Both the position numbers and the translations under genes were made by a program. The notes beneath the pieces are model-generated. The model did no database searches, was not told the DNA's origin, and saw only the letters and a program-made list of their open reading frames with translations. Below are positions 57,897 to 64,000 of a stretch of DNA of 64,000 bases, in pieces. Positions within the stretch are counted from its first letter, which is position 1; every line of letters starts with the position of its first letter. Origin of the DNA: an uncultured Collinsella sp. (lineage in GTDB: Bacteria; Actinomycetota; Coriobacteriia; Coriobacteriales; Coriobacteriaceae); contig CAUDQR010000007.1 of NCBI GenBank assembly GCA_958451615.1, positions 28,158 through 92,157 on the forward strand. The letters run 5' to 3'.

Positions 57897-59030
57897 ATGT
57901 ACATTTCCACACATCAGGCTCTACTCGACTTTTGCCAGCGCGCCCGTGAGTTCGACGCGATTGCCGTCGATACTGAGTTTTTGCGCGAGCGCACGTTCCA
58001 TCCGCGTCTGTGTTTGGTTCAGATTGCTACCCCTGCCGAGAGCGTAGCGGTCGATCCCCTGGTAATCGACGACCTATCGCCGCTGGCCGAGCTTATGGCC
58101 GACGAGAGCGTGACCAAGGTCTTCCACGCCTGCTCGCAGGATATGGAGGTCATGCTCCATACCGTGGGCGTGCTGCCACGACCGATTTTCGATACGCAGA
58201 TCGCCGCCGCCTTTTTGGGCGAGCGCCAGCAGATTTCGTATGGCGCGCTTGTTCAGACGTTCTGCGGCGTATCGCTGCCTAAGACCGAGTCGCTGACTGA
58301 CTGGTCGCGCCGCCCGCTGACCGATAAGCAGATTGAGTACGCGATCGATGACGTCAAGTACTTGATCGTCGCCTATACCGAGATGATGAGTCGCCTGCGC
58401 GAGCTGGGCCGTGTGGACTGGGTGCTCGACGAGTTGCGCCCGCTAGCCGACGAGTCGCACTATCGCGCCGATCGCCACGAGGCGTTCCGCAAGGTCAAAC
58501 GCATCAATTCGTGCAGCCGTCACCAGCTGGGTATCGCGCGCGAGCTCGCCGCCTGGCGCGAGGATCGCGCCGAGCGCCGCAACATCCCGCGCAAGTGGGT
58601 CATGTCTGACGACACGCTGCTGGCGCTCGTCAAGCGCAATCCCGTGCGCGTTGAGGAGTTCCGCAGCATTCGCGGTACCGATCAGTTGGGGGAGCGCGAC
58701 GTGGACGGTGCGCTCATGGCCATCAAGCGCGGCGCAAGCTGCCCGCACGATCGCCTGCCGCTCATGGTGCGCGGGCATCGCCAGATTTCGCCGGAGCTTG
58801 AGAGCGTGACGGACCTGATGTATGCGCTCATCCGCCTGGTTGCCGAACGCTCGGGAGTGGCGACCTCGGTCATTGCCTCGCGCGATGACCTGGCCGATTA
58901 CATCGAGCATCCTGAGCAAAGCCCCCTGCGCGAAGGCTGGCGTTTTGAGCTTGTGGGTTCGCGCCTGGACGATCTGCTTTCCGGCAATATGGGGCTCACC
59001 GTGAAGGACGGAAAGATTGAGTTGTTATAG
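57897..59030 (+). CDS. rnd: Ribonuclease D
   Basis: 377 residues from ATG 57897 (MYISTHQALLDFCQ); the ribosome binding site is weak. DEDDy exonuclease motifs: AVDTEFLRERTFHPRLCLVQIA (Exo I), VFHACSQDMEVM (Exo II), YAIDDVKYLIVAYTEM (Exo III with Tyr). FDTQIAAAFLGERQQISYGALV lies between. The C-terminal part includes an HRDC domain (CSRHQLGIARELAAWREDRAERRNIPRKWVMSD). It trims tRNA 3' ends. Length matches E. coli RNase D. Confidence 0.93.
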   Translation: MYISTHQALLDFCQRAREFDAIAVDTEFLRERTFHPRLCLVQIATPAESVAVDPLVIDDLSPLAELMADESVTKVFHACSQDMEVMLHTVGVLPRPIFDTQIAAAFLGERQQISYGALVQTFCGVSLPKTESLTDWSRRPLTDKQIEYAIDDVKYLIVAYTEMMSRLRELGRVDWVLDELRPLADESHYRADRHEAFRKVKRINSCSRHQLGIARELAAWREDRAERRNIPRKWVMSDDTLLALVKRNPVRVEEFRSIRGTDQLGERDVDGALMAIKRGASCPHDRLPLMVRGHRQISPELESVTDLMYALIRLVAERSGVATSVIASRDDLADYIEHPEQSPLREGWRFELVGSRLDDLLSGNMGLTVKDGKIELL

Positions 59031-59037
59031 GTATATA

Positions 59038-59185
59038 GTAACGCGGTTTTACCAAACCGCGTAACAGCTCGACGCTGCAAACGGCCGAGAGCGAGCAATC
59101 TGACGTTCAATCGTCGCTCGCGTACCAAAGTGCGCGTCGCTTCTCTTTCACGTCACCTTGCTCGCTCTCGGCCGTTTTCGCTGAC
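59038..59185 (-). repeat. Structured dispersed repeat, copy B
   Basis: Read on the minus strand it starts GTCAGCGAAAACGGCCGAGAG and ends GTTACGCGGTTTGGTAAAAC-CGCGTTAC, matching copy A end to end. The main stem AACGGCCGAGAGCGAGCAA/TTGCTCGCTCTCGGCCGTT is 19 bp and perfect; base changes from copy A occur on both sides. The inner hairpin GCGCAC-TTTG-GTACGC differs from copy A's. It lies directly after rnd. Confidence 0.82.
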
Positions 59186-59269
59186 ATTGCCAAAACATCG
59201 ATGTTGATTTGCCTGCTGGGCGAGTGGGTAGAATGCCTCCAACGTGTAACTCGATTTGGAGGAATTCGC

Positions 59270-59974
59270 ATGCCCTATTACTATGGATACGGCTTTGGTA
59301 TCGACCCGCTGTACCTGCTGGTTGTGCTTGTCTGCACGGTGCTTGGCCTTGCCGCGCAGAGCTCTATCAATTCGACGTACAAGACGTGGTCCAAGGTTCG
59401 CTCGGACGGCGACACGGGCGCCACGGTCGCTCGCCGCATGCTCGACGCCAACGGCTGCAATGCCGTGGGTATCAAAGGCGTCGCTGGTGAGCTTACCGAC
59501 CACTACAACCCGCAGGACAACAATCTGTATCTGTCGGATTCCAACCGTTCGGGCGGCTCGGTCGCAAGCGTTGCTGTCGCTTGTCACGAGGCAGGCCATG
59601 CCGCGCAGCGTCAAAGCGGCTATGCCATGATGAAGGTACGCACCGCCCTCGTGCCGGTCGTCAACTTTACCCAGAACACTTGGACCATCGTGCTGCTCAT
59701 GGGCCTGTTTATGAACATCGCGGGACTCACGACCCTCGCACTGATCTTCTTCTCGTTTAGCGTGCTGTTCCAACTGGTTACGCTACCGGTCGAGATTGAT
59801 GCTAGTCGGCGCGCCGTGGCGTATATTGAGCAGTCGGGTATGAGCTCCAAGCAGGTCAACGGTGCCAAGAAGGTGCTGACGGCCGCCGCGCTTACCTATG
59901 TGGCTGCGGCGCTCACCTCGATTATTCAGCTGCTCTATCTTATGGCTCGATACAACAGAAACTCCAACCGATAA
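59270..59974 (+). CDS. Neutral zinc metallopeptidase (YugP family)
   Basis: 234 residues from ATG 59270 (TTGGAGGA upstream). One N-terminal membrane helix (LYLLVVLVCTVLGLAAQ), then DHYNPQDNNLYLSDSNRSGGSVASVAVACHEAGHAAQ with the HEAGH zinc motif (about residues 115-119), then two or three membrane helices, with EIDASRRAV supplying the third ligand region (typical ExDAS). A membrane-bound peptidase of unknown substrate, about the family's usual 230 residues. Monocistronic. Confidence 0.9.
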   Translation: MPYYYGYGFGIDPLYLLVVLVCTVLGLAAQSSINSTYKTWSKVRSDGDTGATVARRMLDANGCNAVGIKGVAGELTDHYNPQDNNLYLSDSNRSGGSVASVAVACHEAGHAAQRQSGYAMMKVRTALVPVVNFTQNTWTIVLLMGLFMNIAGLTTLALIFFSFSVLFQLVTLPVEIDASRRAVAYIEQSGMSSKQVNGAKKVLTAAALTYVAAALTSIIQLLYLMARYNRNSNR

Positions 59975-60089
59975 CAAATTGGGTCGCTGGGCGCCGCGGG
60001 GATTCGTGTCCTCGCGGCGCTGTACTATGTGTTGGACTTGAATTTGCGCAGGGCCGAAGCCCTTGTGCACGATGACGAAAGGAGGCTGC

Positions 60090-61541
60090 GTGGCAGGCTG
60101 GAATCTAACCGGCAATGCCGTTTCCGCCGAGTTCGACGGTTCGGACGAGCAGGAGCGTAAGGAGCTCAGCGTGAGCCAGGCGGTAGAGATCGCCGCCGGT
60201 GCGCTCGATGCCATTCCGCAGCTGAGTGTCCTGGGCGAGGTCACGGGTTTCCGTGGTCCCAATGCCCGAAGCGGCCACTGCTACTTCCAGATTAAAGACG
60301 ACTCGGCCGCCGTCGACTGCATCATCTGGAAGGGCGCCTATCTCAAGCGTACTTTCGATCTGCGTGACGGCATGCAGGTGAGCTTTAAGGGCAGCTTCAA
60401 TCTCTATAAGGCCACGGGCCGCATGAGCTTTGTCGCTCGCTCGTTTTCGCTGGCGGGGGAGGGCTTGCTGCGTCAGCAAGTGGCGCAACTGGCCGAAAAG
60501 CTACGCCGCGAGGGCCTGATGGACGAGGCACGCAAGCGCCGCATCCCGGTGTTCTGCTCGCGCGTGGCGGTCGTCACCTCGCTTTCGGGTGCCGTAATCG
60601 ACGACGTCAAGCGTACGCTGCGCCGCCGCAACCCGCTCGTTGAGCTTGTCTGCGTGGGTGCCAAGGTTCAAGGCGAGGGCGCGCCGGCCGAGCTCATTGA
60701 GGGCTTGCGCCGCGCCGCTTCCATTACGCCGGCGCCCGACTGTATTTTGCTGGTGCGCGGCGGTGGCTCCTTCGAAGACCTTATGACCTTTAACGACGAA
60801 GGGCTTGCCCGCGCGGTGGCAGCCTGTCCCGTGCCTGTGGTGACGGGCATTGGCCATGAGCCCGATACCTCGATCTGCGACATGGTAAGCGACCGTCGCG
60901 CCTCCACGCCCACGGCGGCGGCCGAATCGGTGGCGCCGGCTATGACGGAGTTGGCCGATGTGCTCGAGGCGCGCCATCAGCGTCTGGGTGCCGCGATGGC
61001 ATCGATGATTGGGTCGGCCCAGGTCGACCTGGAGATGCTCGATCAGCGCGGTCACCGTGCCTGGGACACCTATACGGCTCGTCTGGGCGACGCGCTCGAT
61101 GCAGCCGCGCGCCGCCCGTGCCTCAACGACCCAACGTTTATGGTCGAGCGCCGCGAGTCCGAGCTTGCCCTGACGGCCGATCGTCTGTCCGGCGCCATAA
61201 CGCGTTCGGTTGGGGCCTTCCGCTCCAACTTCGAGCGTCTGCCCGAGCGCTTGATCGCAAGCACCTCGGGGCTCGATGGGAAGCGCCATGCGCTCACGCT
61301 TGCGAGTTCCCGCCTAGAGCATCAAGGGCGCACGATGCTCAGCAAGCCAGCGTCCGACCTGAGCCGTGCGGCAGCGTCGCTCGATGCCCTGTCGCCGCTC
61401 AAAGTGCTTGCTCGCGGCTATTCCATCGCGTACAGCGATGATGGTGTGGCTACGAGTGCCAAGACCTTTAAGCCTGGCGACGCCATTCGCGTGCGCATGG
61501 CAGACGGCAACGTGGCAGCAACGGTCGATACGGTCGAGTAG
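60090..61541 (+). CDS. xseA: Exodeoxyribonuclease VII large subunit
   Basis: 483 residues from GTG 60090 with AAAGGAGG upstream. The OB-fold N-terminus (LGEVTGFRGPNARSGHCYFQIKDDSAAVDCIIW, GMQVSFKGSFNLYKATGRMSF) is followed by the catalytic domain with VAVVTSLSGAVIDDVKRTL, ILLVRGGGSFEDLMTFNDEGLARA and GIGHEPDTSICDMVSDRRASTPTAAAE, and a long helical C-terminus. With XseB it degrades single-stranded DNA. The small subunit gene lies 42 nt downstream. Confidence 0.95.
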   Translation: MAGWNLTGNAVSAEFDGSDEQERKELSVSQAVEIAAGALDAIPQLSVLGEVTGFRGPNARSGHCYFQIKDDSAAVDCIIWKGAYLKRTFDLRDGMQVSFKGSFNLYKATGRMSFVARSFSLAGEGLLRQQVAQLAEKLRREGLMDEARKRRIPVFCSRVAVVTSLSGAVIDDVKRTLRRRNPLVELVCVGAKVQGEGAPAELIEGLRRAASITPAPDCILLVRGGGSFEDLMTFNDEGLARAVAACPVPVVTGIGHEPDTSICDMVSDRRASTPTAAAESVAPAMTELADVLEARHQRLGAAMASMIGSAQVDLEMLDQRGHRAWDTYTARLGDALDAAARRPCLNDPTFMVERRESELALTADRLSGAITRSVGAFRSNFERLPERLIASTSGLDGKRHALTLASSRLEHQGRTMLSKPASDLSRAAASLDALSPLKVLARGYSIAYSDDGVATSAKTFKPGDAIRVRMADGNVAATVDTVE

Positions 61542-61583
61542 ACCGCGTTTCGCAGTGATAGACCCTTAGGAAAGGAAACAGAT

Positions 61584-61850
61584 ATGGCAGAGAAGACCCC
61601 GGTCGAGCAGCTTACGTACAAGCAGGCCTCGCAGGAGCTGGAGCTCATCATCCGCAGCCTGGAGTCGGGCGATATGGAGCTTGAGGAGTCGCTCGAGAGC
61701 TACACCCGCGGCGTCGAGCTCCTCAAAAGCCTGCGCACCCGCCTGTCCGATGCCGAGCAGAAGGTCTCGGTGCTCCTTAAGGACGTCGACGGCAACGATG
61801 TGCTCGCCGACGGCGAGGCCGCCAACACCGATGATAACCTTTCGTTCTAA
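61584..61850 (+). CDS. xseB: Exodeoxyribonuclease VII small subunit
   Basis: 88 residues (AGGAAAGGA upstream). LTYKQASQELELIIRSLESGDMELEESLESYTRGVELLKSLRTRLSDAEQKVSVL is the conserved helical pair that binds XseA; the Asp/Glu-rich tail ends NTDDNLSF. Operon partner of xseA. Confidence 0.93.
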   Translation: MAEKTPVEQLTYKQASQELELIIRSLESGDMELEESLESYTRGVELLKSLRTRLSDAEQKVSVLLKDVDGNDVLADGEAANTDDNLSF

Positions 61851-61899
61851 GCATCTCGACCAAATATAATTACCTTGGTCTGTAAGAAAGGAACCAGCT

Positions 61900-62235
61900 A
61901 TGTGCGATTGCATCTTCTGTAAAATTGCCAACCACGAGATCCCCTCGACCGTTGTCTATGAGGACGACCAGGTCATCGCCTTCGACGACCTCAACCCGCA
62001 GGCGCCGGTCCACACGCTCGTGATCCCTAAGAAGCACTACAGCGACATCGCCGACAACGTACCCGCCGAGACCATGGGCGCCATAGCTCACGCCATCCAG
62101 GAGGTCGCCAAGGCCAAGGGTCTGGAGGACGGTTTCCGCGTCATCTCCAACAAGGGCGTCAACGCCGGCCAGACCGTCATGCACTTCCACATGCACGTCC
62201 TCGGCGGCAAAAACCTGGGCGAGAACCTCATCTGA
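61900..62235 (+). CDS. HIT-family nucleotide hydrolase (HinT-like)
   Basis: 111 residues (AAGAAAGGA upstream). DCIFCKIANHEIPSTVVYEDD, AFDDLNPQAPVHTLVIPKKHY and the histidine triad VMHFHMHVLGGKNLGE are complete; two Cys at the start (CDCIFC) are the HinT-type zinc or structural pair. It hydrolyses aminoacyl-AMP or purine phosphoramidates. It follows xseB by 49 nt. Confidence 0.92.
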   Translation: MCDCIFCKIANHEIPSTVVYEDDQVIAFDDLNPQAPVHTLVIPKKHYSDIADNVPAETMGAIAHAIQEVAKAKGLEDGFRVISNKGVNAGQTVMHFHMHVLGGKNLGENLI

Positions 62236-62276
62236 GGGCGCTTGGCCCGTCGACTTGGCTGCCTTTGGAGTAATCT

Positions 62277-63167
62277 ATGCAGCTTTCTCAACTCGAATAC
62301 CTTCAAGCGGTAGCGAACTATGGCGGCGTGCGCAAAGCAGCTCGCGCCGTTCATGTGAGTCCGCAGGCCGTTTCGTCGGCAATCAAAAAGTTGGAATCTG
62401 AGTATCAGATTGTTTTGCTCGACCGATCGGCGGGGGAGGCTGTTTTGTCTCCGGCGGGCAGAGAGCTCGCACGTCGCGCACGTATGATCCTGGCACAAGT
62501 CGACGATCTCAAAAAGTACGTTCAATCGAGGGGCGGCGGCGTTTCGCCCGATGGCCACTTTCGTCTTTACGCCCCCTGCCTTCATGGGCGGGGGCGCCTT
62601 TTTGCCGAAAGCTGGTATGACTCGTTTGAACGCTCGCACCCTCAGATTCACCTTGATGTGTGGCATCAGCCAACGGCTACATGCTTTGAATCACTTGTGC
62701 TTGGCATTTCGGATGCGGCTATCTCATTCGAGGAACCACGGGACAGCGTCCTTTCTTCAAAATATTTGGGTGAAAAGGAGCTCAAGGTTCTCTCATGCCC
62801 AGCGGGTCATCAATCTGTGGGCGCCATGACCATTCGCGAGTTACTGGGCGGCAGGCTCGCTGTTCCCATTAATTTGTCACCCTGTCTCAATGCAATCAAT
62901 CAATGTCCCGAAGCCCAGCTCGTCATTTTTCGCTTCCGTGATGTTGAATACGGAAACAGGGCGCAGACTGAGTTTCTTCAAGCCGGGGGATTGATATTGA
63001 GTTTTTCTGGCTCTTCTCTCGCATCAGATGTATTGGAAGTGAGTGAGTGCTCAATTGAAGGTTCGCGTGATGTAACCTTGCCTATCTACTTTTGCTATCG
63101 GCAAAATTCCTGGACTGATCGACACCAGACGGTTTTTCTGCACCTATTGCGTCATCTTGCTTTGTGA
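62277..63167 (+). CDS. LysR-family transcriptional regulator
   Basis: 296 residues from ATG 62277 (TGGAG upstream). N-terminal winged helix MQLSQLEYLQAVANYGGVRKAARAVHVSPQAVSSAIKKLESEYQIVLLDRS (HTH at about 18-38) and a periplasmic-binding-like effector domain. The effector half is less typical (GHFRLYAPCLHGRGRLFAESWYDSFERSHPQI). Unlike most LysR proteins it is not divergent from its neighbour; a truncated MFS gene follows in the same direction and is a possible target. Confidence 0.85.
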   Translation: MQLSQLEYLQAVANYGGVRKAARAVHVSPQAVSSAIKKLESEYQIVLLDRSAGEAVLSPAGRELARRARMILAQVDDLKKYVQSRGGGVSPDGHFRLYAPCLHGRGRLFAESWYDSFERSHPQIHLDVWHQPTATCFESLVLGISDAAISFEEPRDSVLSSKYLGEKELKVLSCPAGHQSVGAMTIRELLGGRLAVPINLSPCLNAINQCPEAQLVIFRFRDVEYGNRAQTEFLQAGGLILSFSGSSLASDVLEVSECSIEGSRDVTLPIYFCYRQNSWTDRHQTVFLHLLRHLAL

Positions 63168-63286
63168 GATTAATTGGCTTCGAGGCATCAAGTGATTATT
63201 GACGCCTTGTAACACATAGCTGACAGCTTTGCCCTCATGCTTTTCCAAGATTCCGATTTAGATTGCTGACTCTTGGAGGGCGGAGC

Positions 63287-63970
63287 ATGAAAAACCGTAC
63301 GGTTTTGCTTTATATGACGTTCGTTTTTCTGTCGAACTTTAGCACCATTTTGTATTTTCTGACGGTTTACCTTGAATTCGTCGGATTCTCGATGGTGGCG
63401 ATTTCTAGCATGATGATTGCATATCAAGTGAGCAAGTTCATCCTTGAAGTTCCCACTGGCTATATTGCTGATAGGTTTGGACAAAAGACAAGCGGTCTCG
63501 TTGGCGTCGTGGGAATGCTTGGATACTACGCCGCCCTGCTTCTCGTCCGTTCTCCCCTGCTTTTAATCGGTGCGTTCGCTCTCAAGGGTTTTGCCGTTGC
63601 GTGTGTGAGCGGATCCATCGAAGCGATTTACATTGACAGCGTCTCTCAGGACCAGCTCGTAAGACTTAATGTCGTTGAGCGATTTGTTTTCTATGCCTCT
63701 TATGCCATCTCCGCTTGCGTGGGCGGTTTCATTTCGTCCGTCGGTGCATATCTCATTGGTCTTTCGGCAGATATCATCGCAATGGTGTTGACGCTGGTTG
63801 TCGTTGTCTGCATTCCTGAGATGCGAAGAGGGGGCACTGCGACGACACCTGAACATGGGATTAGCCCGAAGATGATCGGTGCCGCTATTGCGGGTAATGG
63901 CATTCTTCGTTCAGCGTTCATCATGGACTGTTCTCAGGCATTTGCTTTGGCTCTGTTAGACCAAATTTGA
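63287..63970 (+). CDS. Truncated MFS transporter (N-terminal half)
   Basis: 227 residues from ATG 63287 (TTGGAGGGCGG upstream) ending at TGA 63968-63970. Six membrane segments and FILEVPTGYIADRFGQKTSGLVG (the loop 2-3 signature) identify an MFS protein, but the second six helices are missing because the frame stops in the seventh segment region (AFALALLDQI). The last bases of the window do not show a continuing frame with certainty. It may be a pseudogene or a sequencing or natural nonsense/frameshift event; only the first half is seen. Confidence 0.65.
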   Translation: MKNRTVLLYMTFVFLSNFSTILYFLTVYLEFVGFSMVAISSMMIAYQVSKFILEVPTGYIADRFGQKTSGLVGVVGMLGYYAALLLVRSPLLLIGAFALKGFAVACVSGSIEAIYIDSVSQDQLVRLNVVERFVFYASYAISACVGGFISSVGAYLIGLSADIIAMVLTLVVVVCIPEMRRGGTATTPEHGISPKMIGAAIAGNGILRSAFIMDCSQAFALALLDQI

Positions 63971-64000
63971 CACGATCGGCTGTTCGTCGAACCGGGAAAT

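Overview
This 64 kb window is a high-GC bacterial chromosome segment that looks like a Coriobacteriia (Collinsella-type) genome. The inference rests on the mix of gene families: an L-lactate dehydrogenase, a C69 dipeptidase anchored to the cell surface, a YolD/Y-family polymerase pair, DUF3793 next to a flavodoxin, CwlO-like cell-wall proteins, an acetyl-type diaminopimelate pathway, and a probable D-aspartate peptidoglycan module. No rRNA, tRNA or CRISPR array was seen. Starts were chosen from ribosome binding sites, so many genes are shorter than their longest open frame.

Layout. 1-9 kb: the end of a cell-wall protein, ketopantoate reductase, an iron-sulfur aldo/keto reductase, a Gfo/Idh/MocA oxidoreductase, endonuclease IV, and a three-gene polar amino-acid ABC transporter. 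9-13.5 kb: a flavodoxin-DUF3793 operon divergent from a heavy-metal-binding protein with a copper-type operator, then a LexA-box-preceded Y-family polymerase/YolD operon. 13.5-24 kb: glucose-6-phosphate isomerase, two HAD phosphatases, TatD, TcdA, a probable SOS-controlled type I toxin with antisense RNA, an SdpRI pair, EttA, and a more AT-rich secreted protease-like gene. 24-31 kb: two low-complexity proteins, then an AT-rich island holding a four-gene peptide (RiPP) operon: DUF2087 protein, MFS exporter, B12-type radical SAM enzyme and a 36-residue precursor-like peptide. 31-48 kb: NAD synthetase, aminotransferase, lactate dehydrogenase, the lysine/DAP operon (a LysA-DapA fusion, DapB, DapH) behind a lysine riboswitch, a divergent deacetylase, HigBA, and an HTH/Ser-Thr kinase pair. 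48-57 kb: a probable D-Asp ligase and racemase, then an ECF transporter whose leader encodes three consecutive Trp codons before a terminator, and a C69 dipeptidase. 57-64 kb: lipid kinase, RNase D, a zinc peptidase, exonuclease VII, a HIT protein, a LysR regulator and a truncated MFS protein.

The strongest unusual items are the radical-SAM peptide operon, the Trp-leader-controlled ECF transporter, the SOS-linked type I toxin, a family of three covarying structured repeats of about 100-150 nt, and the LysA-DapA fusion. Several smaller hairpin repeat families occupy the intergenic gaps.
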